64,000 nucleotides of DNA from the NCBI GenBank assembly GCA_018398805.1, contig JAGFBZ010001954.1:1-64000 (forward strand), given 5' to 3'. Of this stretch, positions 1 through 13,543 are shown piece by piece. The DNA is from Hirundichthys speculiger. Lineage: Eukaryota > Chordata > Actinopteri > Beloniformes > Exocoetidae. The position numbers and the translations under genes are program-made. A model generated the notes under the pieces. The model was given only the letters and a program-made list of their open reading frames with translations, searched no databases and was not told the DNA's origin. Position 1 is the first letter of the stretch. Each line of letters starts with the position of its first letter.

Positions 1-398
1 ATAAAAGTTCTGCCCCCATTACACGTTATATTTCCCAGTAGTCAGGTTACCCCTACTGATGCATCATTCAGAAAATAACAAACTTTGATTTGTCCCTCTT
101 AACCTGGTAGAAGCTGAATCGTTGGACTTTAAAGTAGTGCAAAAGAGCTGTATTTCATGTTAAAATTTCATTTGAAAGAATATTTGCTTAGTTTCCAGAA
201 GGGTTATTGAGTCTTCCATCTCTAGTATCACCAAATACCAGGCAAAGTTACTTTGGATTACTTGGTGAGCTCTTGCAACAACTAGATATCACTCTACAGC
301 ACTGTCACACATCAGCAACAATGAAACTAGCTCACAAAGTTAGACTTCATGACAGAGGCAACCGATGGAGCAAACACAAACTAAGAAAATAAATGGCC
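1..398. other. Unannotated AT-rich sequence
   Basis: No gene, RNA or repeat is recognised here. A 61-codon open frame at 207-392 has no recognisable domain and is of a length expected by chance. Confidence 0.4.
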
Positions 399-406
399 CT
401 CTATAA

Positions 407-883
407 CAGGGGTCTCAAACTCCAGTCCCCGAGGGCTGCTGTCCTGCATGTCTTAGATCAGGGGTGGCCCACCCTGGTCCTCGAGAGGAACAACACTGCA
501 TGTCTTAGATGGTTCCCTGCTTCGCGCCTGATTTAAATAAATGGATCATCACCAGCTTGTTATTCAGGTCTACGCAAGTCAGCTAACAACCCATTCATGT
601 GAATCAGGTGCACTGAAGCAGGGAAACATCTAAGACGCAGGTGTCAAACTGATCCATGAAAGGGCAGTGTGGCTGAAGGTTTTTGTTCCAACTGTGCTAC
701 AGCACAGCTGACTTCTTTTATTTAATCAACTAAATCGTCTTCAAGGTCTTAACCAGTTCAGCTGATTGAATCATCAGTCAGCTGTGTTTCTGCATGGTTG
801 GAGCAATAAGTCCTTTCACGGATCATTTTGACACCCCTGATCTAAGACATGCAGGACTGCATGACTGGAGTTTGACATCCCTG
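407..883. mobile_element. hAT-type MITE with nested hAT termini
   Basis: The element opens with CAGGGGTCTCAAACTCCAGTC and closes with GACTGGAGTTTGACATCCCTG, so the ends are inverted copies. It is flanked by 8-bp near-repeats, ctctataa (399-406) and ctccataa (884-891), with one mismatch, as expected for hAT insertion. The arms continue inward as inverted copies around gtcctgcatgtcttagat (left) and atctaagacatgcaggac (right). A further CAGGGGTGG terminus at 459 has no clear partner. No transposase is present, so it would have been mobilised in trans. Confidence 0.8.
638..839. mobile_element. Inner hAT-type MITE
   Basis: This has inverted ends: caggtgtcaaactgatcc at the left and ggatcattttgacacccctg at the right. 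The flanks share atctaaga (628-635 and 840-847); two extra bases sit between the left copy and the terminus. It lies inside the outer element, so it inserted later. Non-coding. Confidence 0.65.
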
Positions 884-891
884 CTCCATAA

Positions 892-3800
892 CAATGGTGG
901 AAGTGACTGCTAGAAGGGTTGTCAGATTAATACATGAAGACCAGAGATTGCACATAGACAATTTCTTAATTCAAGTTACAACCACTAGAGGTTTAAAGCT
1001 AAAGAGGTTTAGTTCACCTTATTTGCGCAACAGCAGTTCACAACAAAAGTTGTAGTTAGATTTGACATCCATAAAAACTGCACAGGGGGTGATTTTTTTG
1101 TACCACATCTGATAAATTTATATTATCTGATGTGATCTGGCCAAGACTGCCAACAACTACGACCACTATCTACTTGCTTCTCCTTGTCTTCTCTTGGGCA
1201 CCCTTTGGTGAGAGCTTTGGACTTTGAAACTGTAGAATTTTAAATGTCCATAAAAGATAACATGCATAGAGTACAGAAAAAAAAAAAACCCACAGACCCC
1301 TAAAAAGGGGATAATATGCTAACTTTGCAGTCACGAATTATCAACAAACCTGCCACTAGCATTTAGCAAATAGCCCACAATAGTATGTTTTTGTGATACA
1401 GTATCTTCCCAAAAACTATAGGTACCAGTCAGCTACAGCATTACACCTACTAACAGATGATGGGACTGATACTACTGACATCACAGCGGTGGAATCTCCT
1501 GCTGGGAAACCTTGACCCTGGCATTTATGTAGATTTATTCATTAAACAGGGACAACCCAAGAAACAGAACCGAGCTTGGGATCTCAAAGGCCTCCATTGC
1601 ACAGAAATGCATCTCCATGATATGATAAGAGCAAATCAATTCCTTAAACGTACCACCTTGTAATACATAGGACTCAAAGGATCTCCTGCCAAAGTTCTTA
1701 TGCCAGACACCAGTCAACACTCTCAGCGTCCATGTCCCAATGGGCTCAAGCTGTTTTTGCAGAACAGAGTGGACCAAGAAAATACGGGCAAATGTTGTAT
1801 CTGATTAGTGTATAATTAAGCTGATAAGTCAGTGATTAATCCCCTTGTGATCACAGAAGTTGGCCCAAATTTCTCAGCAATTCAAAGGGATCAAAGTGTT
1901 GGATCCAGACTAAGTAACCCTGGAGCCATGCCTCCAGCACAACTAAAAAGATGGGAGAATGCAAGGGCAAATGGTGAGAGTTTGGAAGAATTATGTTACA
2001 TTTTGGAGAGATAAGCATGTATTAGAGGATGGTAGGAAGGAGTGAGAAAGAAGAGTGAGGTAAAATGCAGACGTTCTATATTTAGTGGAAGAGCTATTGT
2101 TTTCCAGATAGGGGGTTGGGAATAGCTGATGGTTTGCCATACTGAGCTTTCACAGGAAACCCATCCATGCACATGCAAGTCCAACAAACACACAAATATG
2201 TTTTATACACTGGTTTTCTGCATTTTACACATTTGACCTCCATTCTTACTATTTTATTCCAAAGAGGATGTCCTCAGGCTCTGTCTCGTTGATGGGCTCA
2301 CATTAATATAGCCATTATTCAGGCTCTGACCTTATCACTCTGTGTTTTATTGCTGAGCTCACAACAGGATTGTTATCAACCCCTCGAGTCTCACTGATGT
2401 GGTGTCCTGACATATTTGTATCTCATCAGAATCATTTAATCAGGATTCTGAGACTCTATATAAACAAAACCGAAAGAAAATATTCATCATGATGTTAAAA
2501 ACATTCACAAAAGGTTTTTGCGTTTTGTGAAAAACAGCACACCTGTCATAAACAAATTATATTCATACTGTTTTCAACAACAGGGTGTTGCTGCGTACAG
2601 TTCTTGGTTTTTGTTGTTCTAAAATAATTACAGGCTTTTGAGTTATGCTTTCAATAAAGCTACTCTTGAGGCACCAGAGATTAAAGGCACTCTATGTAGA
2701 GATACTACAGCAGACTTAGTCGGGTCATCATGTCATGAGAAAGTTTACGAGCAAGCTCCTGGCATAAGAAACAATGACATGAACTGCCTACAATGATTTA
2801 TTTCACCTCTTGAGGGACAAAGTGCTATAACAAGGCTTATTCAACGATCTCACTCCTCAGTACAGTATTGTTAGAGGTTCATTAGTCAACACAGAGGATC
2901 TATGTGTTTAACATGCTGTCAAACAGTTGCTTTTCTTTGATGCTAATATTCATTTGGCTGTTTTTGAACATTTTTAAAGTGAAAAATTATGTGGAATAAA
3001 CTCAGCTTAATATGGCTGCTTAAAGTAACTTTTCTGAGCTTGATTAATCAGCAGCTGACGTCTGAGGCTCATTAGCACTGTTAACATTTGTGTTTCTACT
3101 CAGAGTTTTTACATATGTGACCTAGTACTGGAACAAAAAATAAAGGCTACAACCATGTGACTTTAGGTCTTGAAGGAAAGAACCAGTTAGTTTATAACCC
3201 AACACTCATCCCTCTTGTTGATATGCTATTTACAAGTAGACTATATGGAGTCTGAGGCTAAGGTGCGATACATGTGGGGTGGTATTGCTGTCTTTTGATA
3301 TAAAGGTTATTTCAATAATGTTGTGAACTGGCCTTTAAGTTTCCTCCATTGTTTTAGATACTGATTTAATATAATTTATGTATACAGAAATCAAAAATAA
3401 TTATAGAAAACACATGCCTGTCAATCAAATGTATTTACCAAATCAATATTAGTGAAAAGTCTTAGAAATGTTAAGAAAGCAAAAGTGATGAAATACAGTG
3501 AATAAAAGAAATGAAGAGGACAATTAATTTTTGTAATTCCTCTTGTTCAGTTTTCAGAAAGCCTTCCTGCTTTATTCCATCCATCCATTATCTATGTCCA
3601 GCCCATCGCAGCCTGCCTTATTCATTTTTTTAGTTGTTTGGTTTCCATTGTTATCGAGTGCCACTTACCATGTGGTAGACTGACGAACAGAGAACTCTGA
3701 CGTCTCAGGTGAGGAAGACAAAAATTAGACAAAAGGCTCAACTAATTTTGACTTAACATGACAAGCCATACCCAGTCACTTCGCGACAATTTTGTCTTGT

Positions 3801-6800
3801 GAAATGAGTCTCTTATCCCTCAAATTCACAGCCATTTCAACTGGTACAGAATGGTACCAAACCATCTGGGTAGGGGGCAGGCCTTATGCAATAACTCATA
3901 CAGGAGCTTCCAAGAGTCATTATTCAAAACAAGCAAACGGCTGCCGTCACCTGTGTCATTTGTTCAGTTGGTTGTGTGCCAGTCCATCCATTGGTAGAAA
4001 ATTAGGCACAAAAATAGTGATCAAGTCGCACAGAGATTTGTGAATTGCATCAATGATGTGAGAGTGAAGAATTTCTGAAAAGGTGTTTGTGGTCTCTAGT
4101 TTGTAGTTTCAAGCTTTCATCCGATTCCTTTAAAACAGTCTGAATCAGTGTTTCCCACTGGCCTACTGAAATGAGGTTTTGTTTGCTTTAAATCAGTCAG
4201 CAGAAAGTACTGGAGCAGGAGCATGGGAAATCAGATGCCTTTTAAAAATCAATAAAAATGTCAAACACAAACATGTCTCTTTCCCAGATGTATGCCGACT
4301 GAAATCTAAAATTTGAGATTTAAAAAAAATCTTGTTTGACCAGGTTAATCGTTTAAGACAACAATTTAGTAAATTAGTAAGTTTAAAAAAATGCAAAACA
4401 TGGATTCATACACAAGCATTACTGCTGACTGTAGAATCAACAAGCGAAAGTGTGTGATAGGGACCAGGCTGAGGGAAAAAACAATGAGACCAGGAAAAAC
4501 ATGAAGGGATTGTTAGAAAATGGACTCAAGACACATTTAATTGTGAATTAATTGGATAATACTTGGGGTGCAACAAACTGTAAAATCTTGGGGGACCTCT
4601 CCAGTGGCTCTGTGTGGCATCATCTTTAAACTGCCTTTGGTACACTAATTAATACGCATTCTGCTGCTAATTAATTTTCCACCCCTAATTAAACTGAAAG
4701 GCACCTTCATCTGAGCCAGTGTTCTCTGTCCCGTGGGTCCTCTGTTCTTTACGATTTTCCGTCTTTGTGCCTGCATGTTTCTCAGTTCCACAGCTCATCT
4801 AACGAGCTGAGAGTACACTTTTCCCACGGTAACATCACAGCTGATGCTGTGAGGATGTACCCCAGCATTAAATGAAACATCTTGCTATTTACACCTTAAT
4901 TTTTATAAATGATATTTTCAACAGGGGAATATTCTGTAATTACAGATCCCATTAGCCTGTTTCAGAAACTACCCTGGTCTATGCCTCAGACCACCACCCA
5001 GTCCACATAGGACCAGACCCCTGATGGCGCCTCTGGGCGTGATGGGTGGAAGGAGGGTGTTTCCATACAACTCGTCTGGTCTGTAACCAGAGGGACCTTA
5101 CGGGCAAAAGACTCATAGTGCTTTCCTATGAGTGTCACTCCAATGCCTGGTTCCAGGGTGAAGAGCCATTATCTGAAATGCGGGTAAGGTACCTGGGTGG
5201 TTTGATAAATTCATTATTATGACTTTTGCATTGTACTTAGTGCCGCAACCAGCCTTGAGATATGGATGAACTCCTTCTGACTCAAAGCTCCAGGGATCAC
5301 TAAGGAGCTCAAACCCCTCCACCATGATATGCTGCATGTACTGTTTATACATTCAGTGACTTGTCAGTCTGTAGTTAGTAGACTGAGCCACCAGCTGACA
5401 TGTGGAACTGAGACGCAGGACTGTATAAACTGAACAGCATTGGCTGTACGGCACACATTTAAAAAAAAAAACAAAAAGCTCCAGTGAGTCTACGATTTAT
5501 AAAAGCTCATTTTGAGAAATATGATTTTCGGGGCACTCTGAGTACCTGTAGAAGTTCCAGAATTTTTTTTTCTTTTATGAGATTGTTCCTGGTAATGGAG
5601 ACACACATCACCGTAAAACTACCCTGGAACTCCACTGGTGGAAATGCACCTAAAGAAGGCCGTCGATCTAGCTTGGGTTTATGGTTTGTACGTGTTCTTC
5701 CTGAAGGACTTGAAGCAGACTCAAGACTCACTGAAGAGTTTATGTCTCTAGACGGGCTTGGGAACACTTTGGTATCTACCCAGAGGAGTTAGAGGAATGT
5801 GTCCCTGCTCAGAGCAACTCCTCAAATCACTAACAGAAAATGTGCAGATGGCTAGATGAATGGGGATGCCTGGTGATTTTAGCTTCACTTGGATGAACTC
5901 AGTATCAGTGCGAACATTGGTCTTGTGACCACTGGGCAATAATTCTGTCATGGAAATGTATCACACTTTGAGGAAAAAAAAGTGCTGTAATTTAGTATAA
6001 CATGACCTAGTATTATGTAAAATGACTAAAATGACAGCACTGCATTTGCAGTGTAATCTACTTATTGATATGTAGAGAGCAGTGGTGGAGCTTTTCACAG
6101 CACACAGACACAGTAGCCTGGAGTTATCTTAATCCCTGGAAAAGCAGCTGGTGTAGAGATTTCAAATGCACACACATTTACCCATGTCTGACTTTTATCT
6201 CAGGTCAAATGAGTTATACTGTCACACGGTGTTGACCAGCAATGAATGTTTGCATTTGAGATTGACGGTGGCTGTAGTCCAATGGATGGGTACTGATCGC
6301 TCCGGGCTTTCATCTCTGACAAATTCCTCTGTAATTGCTCAGCTTACTAATAATTAAGATAATTTCAGGCATTTGCAAGTTCATGTATGTGCACATATTT
6401 AGCAACTGCAATAAAACAGCCATTACAGTAGATCACATAGCTCTTTATCACTTTATTTTGATATGCTCAAGAATAAAAATAAAAACTGTAGTTGTATGTG
6501 TGTGACAACACACATACACTGGCCACTGGCCACTATGCAGAGCTTACAGCACACTTAGATTTGTATCTATAAGGTAACTGCAGACTACAATGGGCAATAC
6601 ATTTCAGTCAAGTAAAATAAGAGTTAGAGCAGCTACAAGATCATCCACAGCAACTATAACTATAACACAAGTAATTTTAAAATATTGTTTCAGTTCCGGT
6701 GGAAGTTGGAGTCCAAAACCACAATTACAATGAAAACAAAAATGAAAGGCATATGGTATTGTTGGGACACAGTCGGGATCACGTCCCCTCCCTTTGTAAT

Positions 6801-9800
6801 TTGTGACTTATCACCTTTTGTGAGCTAATTGATGTTGTAGAAAATCCCCTCCCTCTGAATTTCCAGGTCATGGCCAGAGGCTATCTTTTATCAAAATGAT
6901 GACTTATGAAAGTGACAACCTGTTAACATGAAAGTAGCCTGAAACTTTACACATGAACAGTCAAATTACCTGACAAACTGCCAAGTGGTCTTTGGGGCTG
7001 ATGGAGTTTGTTCCTTGCTGATATCTTCTTTCACCATAGCAATGAGGATACTATCAAACTGATGCTGACTCTTACAAAAGAGTATAACATTATTTATTCA
7101 GTTATTTCCTCAAAAGATAGCTGAATAGTGGAAATAATTTTCAGCTTTGAAATCCTCATAATTCAGTTTGGATGCATCCAATTTGATTCCTAAGGAATAT
7201 TCTGCAGTTAAATCAACCCTGGGTCTATTACTGGATGGTAATGAGTGTAAACGTTACATAATGAGGTCAATTGAATCAGTTTTCAGGTAGAATGGAATAT
7301 ACAATTGGTATTGATTGGTAAGGAGTTAAGATGCTGGTATTCTGAAATTGATGTCCATGGTTTGTCTACAGGGACCCTATCCACACTATCATTTCAGTGG
7401 ATTGACATTTGACTACTTACCCTCTTGTTTAACGCAAATAACTCTTATGCTGCAAGCGTTTATTCCGTTCAAACAAAAAAAAAACTGCTTTGATTCATGT
7501 TGATTGGCTCCCTAATGAAAGTTTACATTTATTACCATCTAGTAATAACCCTAGGGTTGATTTGACTCCAGAATATTTTATAAAGAAACAAACCATCTGA
7601 GGCTGTGTTTCTCTTTTTGGAATAATCTCTTTACGTATTTTCATCCTGTAAAATATGTTTAGTGCATTCCTCTTGTGACCTGTTAGGATTTAGAATTCTT
7701 AGTTAGAACTTTAAACTGTAGAGCTAAACTTTTGCCTGTGAGAGGGTGATTGCTCAGAGTGCTGCTTGATCCTGACCTGTTGTCTTCAAAGGACATGGAT
7801 GGCATAGGTCAACATATTTAGACAACCCCTTTCCTGGAGCAAACACACCACCTTTGTTTGGATGGACATCATCTTAATAGAAACATCCGCTCGACCCCAT
7901 CACCAGTGAAACTGTTTGAAAAAACAGTTGTTGATTTACCAGGATGCAACTTTCGGAGACAAAGGACCATTGTTCCATCCTTAGCTTTTGTCATGGCAGC
8001 ATCTTGGTGGTGTTGTGACAGTGTACCATCGTTAAAATATTCTGCATGGCATAATAATTCTTGTATGATTATTAAATTCTTGATTGTCTTTGCTTCTAGA
8101 TTTGTCATTTAGGCACCAGATAAAAGAACACGGAGAGACAGATTTTACAGACCTTTGGCATTCGAGATGTCCAAATGGTCCCATGAAACCCTATATGGTC
8201 ACACTCACTCTACTGCCCATGCAACGGTTGTTCCCAGCTCATTGAAGACGTTCCCAGCTTGGTCATGGATCTATTCTTTCATTGTCCCTTATACATCTGT
8301 TCTGTGTGCAGTGGAGCTAGCTAGCTGCCCTTGGCCCTGACGGTGCAAGATAGGCAAAAAACACAGTATTTAGTACAATCCAGTTCGGATCATATCTATC
8401 ACTGTGTTGTGCTGAGGCACAGGTTGCTGAAAAGCAATGTTACGTTACAGAAGGTTACGTAATCTCCTAAACCTAATTACACTGTTGTTAGCACCCATAA
8501 TTTGGCCTGCAGCTGAAGGTTAGCTTGTTCTCAATTGCCGTGTTTTCAAAACTTGCCATATTAACAACTAGAGGTCTGTGTGTTTAAACTGATAGAGGCC
8601 GGTTTTAGAAAGACACTTATTTTGTAAAGTTACCCTGTGGAGGGCTATGAGCTAAAAATGGAAATATTGTCATGTTGGCTGCACTGGCGCTGAAGGCTAG
8701 ATCTCAAAATTTTAGCATAATTAACAACCCTACTGTTAGCTTCCCATTTCTTGTTTCTGACTCAAGAAGCTCCGAACTAGAACCTTCAATTTTGTGCGTA
8801 CTTCTAGTTTCCAGCCAATTTAACTGGAAAACAGCTTGAACCTGAGCTGTGATACGACAGTGACGTGCTATTTTGAGCATAGCTGTGGAAAATGTGGTTT
8901 AAAACGTATGCTACAGTGCAGTTAAATTAGCCAAATGCAACCAACAATGTAATTGGCCCAATTGCCTGGTGCTGTGTTTATTATTCCAGTTTTGTCTTTC
9001 TTTCTTTCTTTTTTTTTTTTTTTTACCCTTTATGATCTTCAAGACTACTTTATCCTGGTGACAAATACAAAGCTGTCTGGTACTAAACTGTGCTGCAGTG
9101 AATGAGCTGAAACTCAAATGAAATTCATAATTTCAGAAGGAAACAATTACTCAGAGTTCACATCTCTTTTTTAAAATCAACAGAACCATCAAGAACATAT
9201 TTTCTCCTATAGGATGAGCTTCACATGCTTTAAATATTAATCTACTTTTATCAATAACAATTATGATGATAGATGATAGATGATAAAGGATCATTGTACA
9301 TCTCTCTCGGGCATTGTTGTGAATATATAACCAATGAGAAATATAATTAAAGTCATACACTGTTGATTACAGCTCAGATAAATCTTTTATGTCAATCTAA
9401 AATTCAGGACTTAAGTAATTAAGAGAACCATAAACGTTTTTGTCTGGATCTGTGAGGCTTTCTCTCTGTGTCAAGTGTCGATACTGACATTGTAATGACC
9501 TTAAGCTGCCAAGGCCATAAATGATGTTACAGCTAAAGGGTTAACTGGAGACAAAGAGAAAACTAATGTTCCAATATGTGTCTGAGAGAGAAACAGTGCT
9601 GCTTATCTGCTTATGTGTTAATTAGTTCACCAATGAACAGTGAAGAAATGTCAGTGATATGTGACACATACTATATATAAACCTGTTTGTTGCATTTCAA
9701 CACCTTTGTGTACTGTACCCAGCAATGACATATGCAGTGTGAGGCAGCTTTTGGAAGTATTAAACTGATTTTTGTCAAGAGATCTAGTATTAAAGGATAT

Positions 9801-11734
9801 GTGGAATAGAGCTCATTAAATAAATCTTACTGAGTACTGTGTTGTGCTTTTGCCTGAGTCAACTGGGAAATATTAAGTCTGCTTATAAAACCATCTGTTT
9901 TAGCATTGCTGTAGGTGACACGTGGGACACAGGCTATTGTTCTGCATGACAATAATGTTAAAACTCCACTTAGAAAGCCTCTATAGCATGCTGGAAAAAA
10001 CCATCCTCAATAATTTATCTTTTAACAAACATTACTAATTTCCTCTTGAAAACCCACTGCACATTTTAATAGTGTGTTCTCAGAAACAAATATATGTACT
10101 GCAATTTTTTACTCACCACAATTCTTGCTCTAAGGCAGGCCAAAAGTCAGAAAAACCATGTTTATTTTATCTGTTATATTTTTATGTGAGAAACGTCCAT
10201 TTTACACCAGCCTATTGAACAACTTACAGTCACCTTAATCATTTTGTTTCCCAAAGCTAGCAAAGAGGGACATGAAAATTGAAAAGACAAGGACAAACAA
10301 AGAGAAAAAAAAAACTTTAGCCTGATTCACACACCCAGTTTTTTCCAATTCTGTAGCGTCTTTACAACGTAACACTTCTGCTGCTGAGCCTCTGTCTCCT
10401 TTTGGGAGGTGGTAAGAAAAGTGTAACGAGGTCAAAATCAGTGGAAAGGTGGAACAGCCCTTTCGAGGACGACTGCAAACTGACCAGAGGATGAAATCAC
10501 TTCATCACGGGCACGGTGAAGCCCGCTGAAGCTGGTGCGACGCCTTCCTTCTGCAGTCACGGTAACATTACAAAGGCCAGCGGTGATGGGGAAACTGAGG
10601 CCAGCACTGCTGTGTGTGTCCCGTAAGAACAGCCGGTAGAAAGTTTAATCTTTTATTCTGACTGAATAAAATAATCAGTGACCAGACGTTAGAAACTTTA
10701 TGTGGACTAGGGATCGAGAAGCAGAGGAAAGGGACTGTCCTCAGATTGAAGAAGGTTGCAATGCTTTACAGACGCACACACCAGGAAGGGAATGTTGCAC
10801 GTCTTTGGGATCATTGTGAATGTTCTGAAGGTGAATGGAGCTGAAAGGAAGAGGGAGTCTTTACACCATGATATCCAAGTGAAAATGGCTTCTAGTTTCA
10901 CAGAGGGCTCACGAAGATGGAAACCCTGGAGCTCAATGAAAAAAACATTGAGTGGTCATCACAATAAAAACTGGTTTTCCTGGTTAAGGGTCTACTTGTG
11001 AAGTAGCTCTTGGGTCGCTCAGGAGGTTGGTAGGACCTCTACTATTCAGAAAGACAATCCCTGGCTGCTTACATTCACTTTATTTCACCATGAATGTTCA
11101 ATAACACAGGAGGGGGCCTTTTTCTGATTATTGTATCACTGCTCGCCGGGGTTTTCCTTCTTCAGAGTGTAATGTTCTAAATCACCACAGCTAACTATTA
11201 TCTGACACTGACTATGACTATGGCCTTTTCCGGAGGACATCAAACTGGTGCGTTTGATTTTTTTTTTTCTCTCCTAGTTGTTGCCTCTAATGTCCTATAT
11301 GACACAACCATCAATTTCCCCCCACTGTGTGGCTAATGGAACCTGATATGTTTTTGTCCTAGTGCCCAGAAAAGCGTTTGCTGCAACCTCACACGACCTC
11401 GGCTGTGAGCTGAAGGCTGCTGGGGGTGAAACTGAAAAGAAGAAAACTGCAGGTGTATTGTAGTAGTGGTGGCATCGAGTAGCTCAGTGAAGCCCTCGTC
11501 ACTGGTGAACACATGACCCTAGCAAGGTTTACAGCTGCAAAAGTCCTGTAAGGTTATAGTTCAGCATGATTGTGGTCTTATTGAGATTGGTAATAAAATC
11601 CATCTTATTCAGGTGGGTTCCTTTGTTTGCAATATGACTGACTGTAATTTAAACCCCTCTCAGCTGGAAAACAGATATGCCTACTTACTATTAAGCAGTA
11701 TTAAGTTTTTTTTTTCTGATCTGTGAGGTCAGAT
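892..11734. other. Long intergenic/intronic stretch, no gene recognised
   Basis: No open frame here shows a recognisable domain; all are about 100 codons or shorter and several overlap on opposite strands. Visible items are a ccatccatccattatctatg fragment near 3585 (a common tail of fish retroposons), homopolymer runs near 5460 and 9010, and AT-rich filler. A frame at 5113-5352 on the minus strand might be an eroded LINE piece but could not be identified. I see no RNA gene. Confidence 0.5.
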
Positions 11735-11945
11735 CAGAGGGGTATACTACGAAGCAAGTTCAACACAGCCAGGCTTTCTGGGTGAGCTGGCTTAACAAAC
11801 CTGAACTCGCGATCAGAGATTGGTACCACGAGGTGGTTATCAACTATCTTGTTAACCGCGGCTTCTGCTTTCTGCTCTGTGCGCGTTCACCGAAAGGGGG
11901 TTTGACGCGTCATTTGAGCCTCTTCGGATAAAAAATGGATAGATG

Positions 11946-12104
11946 GCGCTCCGTATATTTCAGTCAGGAGAACAGGTTTTAATAATGCAGGGCTATGAGG
12001 ATTTCAAAGAAATCTTTACGGGCCAAAAAGCAATACTGTTGGTGGCGAATAAAAAAGCCAGAGAGGAGTGCTGGCAAAAAATTGCAGATCGTGTAAATTC
12101 GTAA
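11946..12104 (+). pseudogene. Myb/SANT-like (Harbinger-type) exon fragment
   Basis: This open stretch of about 52 codons contains GEQVLIMQGYEDFKEIF and, further on, KKAREECWQKIADRVNS. The pattern of a helical start, then a run of basic residues and W-x-K-I-A-D-R-V-N, is that of the MADF/Myb-SANT-like proteins encoded by Harbinger transposons, which bind DNA and help import the transposase. The first methionine in frame is at 11985. The frame stops at 12102-12104, but the stop overlaps gtaatg, a plausible 5' splice site, so the fragment may be a first exon rather than a truncated protein. No following exon was found. It is probably inactive. Confidence 0.55.
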
Positions 12105-12479
12105 TGTGACAGTGTGAGGTCCTGTCACTGACCTCCGATTGATCACGTGTCCTGGCTACGTGGTTCAGGGAATATCCCTTTGGCTGACTGGCAATTATGC
12201 GTGACTTTCCCCCGGGATTCTGGGGATCAAACCCCGCCCGGGCCCTCTGTTGTGTCTCTTGCCACAGTAAATTATATTTAATACACCTTAATTAATCTCC
12301 CTCCCTCTTTTAGAGCGCTTTAAACTTTAAACTTAAGCAGCAGATTTAAACATTATGTAGGTCTGACTGTCCCATTATGGATGATGAAATAAAAATCACT
12401 TTAGTTTTTTGCTAAATCTATGTGAAATTAATTTAAGATTTAAGATATTATCTGTGATACCAATATACGTTCACCGGCC

Positions 12480-12505
12480 ACTTTAATAGGTACCCTATCA
12501 CCCTG
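12480..12505. repeat. Fragment of a common fish dispersed repeat
   Basis: The short string caccggccactttaatagg followed by taccc is a widespread teleost repeat motif. It is recognised from general knowledge and is too short to assign to a family. Confidence 0.3.
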
Positions 12506-13538
12506 GGGAAATTATGAATTATATTACAACATTTCACATGAAATTCCACGTCACCACTGATTATCATATAATGGACTATTAATTTATGTTTACCTGCGAT
12601 TTAGTAGAACGCTTCTTTTATTTGAAGCGTGGGGAGATGGCCAGGGAATACTACAAAACATATCAGCAGTCAGTAAGAGCAAGTACAACCTTTATTCCAG
12701 TATTCTGGCTAGATTTTCTGCATCACCAACAAATGCAAGTAGGTTCCCGCGGGCAAAGAAACGCAAAGAAACGCACACCGTTTGCGCTACTGTGAGCGCA
12801 CGGCTGCGTTTGGTGGCGCTGCCAATATCTGGCTCTAGCAGATTACAAATGTAACGTATTCCCTCAGCTGGAAATCTCTAGCGTTCATAGAGAATATGGT
12901 CATGGGAAGCCAGCGGATCAGTCCGGTCTCTGAATACTCTCTTCCTATCCTCGCACAATCCTGGCGCTAAAGTCAACAGGATTGGGTGAAAGTGAAAAGG
13001 AAGGCGGCGCTTTGTAGAGCCGATTTGAGCCTAAAACTCTGCACAAAAAAAATAACCTGCTCCGGACCAGGATAAGTTTGCAGAGTAAGTTACCATGGTG
13101 ATCTAGCCAGGTTGAAAGAGAGCCACCTTCGTGGTACCGGAAATCCTGGCTTTAGACTCAACATACCTCGCTAACCCTCTAATCTCGCTTCGTAGTATAC
13201 CCCTCTGGTGATGAACCCATTTCAGACCAGCTTTTATATTTGAATAGGACTTTGAGATCATGACATTGATGCTCTCTAAGAAAATATTTATGTTGTTCAT
13301 GCTAGCATCTGTGCTAAAGTAAGGTGACACGTTTGGAACATTAAAGAGAAAAGGAAACGTGAGCTCGCTAACCTGGACTGTTACAGTTGCAATCAGAAGA
13401 TTACATGCAGTTTATAAAAATACATTGAAACATTTATTTTCCTCCATGTCTGATAAGGAACTTTCAGTAAACTTTTACTGTTGGTCAATTTTTTCTTTTT
13501 TTAATTTAAGAATAATAACAGAATTTATAGAACAGCTT

Positions 13539-13543
13539 TTAAT
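13539..13543. repeat. 5-bp target duplication of the gypsy element (left)
   Basis: TTAAT directly precedes the LTR here, and the same five bases follow the other LTR at 18883-18887. Five-base duplications are usual for Ty3/gypsy integrases. Confidence 0.85.

Larger units (their letters stand above)
11735..13207 (+). mobile_element. PIF/Harbinger-like DNA transposon relic
   Basis: The ends are inverted copies: cagaggggtatactacgaag at the left and cttcgtagtatacccctctg at the right. About 210 bp in lies a frame resembling the Myb/SANT-like protein that accompanies PIF/Harbinger transposases. No nuclease-type transposase frame was found in the remaining ~1 kb, so it looks internally deleted. The target-site duplication could not be settled: CAG and CTG flank the AGGGG core, which is not an exact match. 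Assignment to PIF/Harbinger rests on the Myb-like fragment and is an inference. Confidence 0.6.

Noticed and set aside
12170..12245. Possible tRNA gene or tRNA-derived SINE on the minus strand
   Set aside because: A B-box-like ggtttgatccc is present, but no A box at the right distance and no cloverleaf could be drawn.
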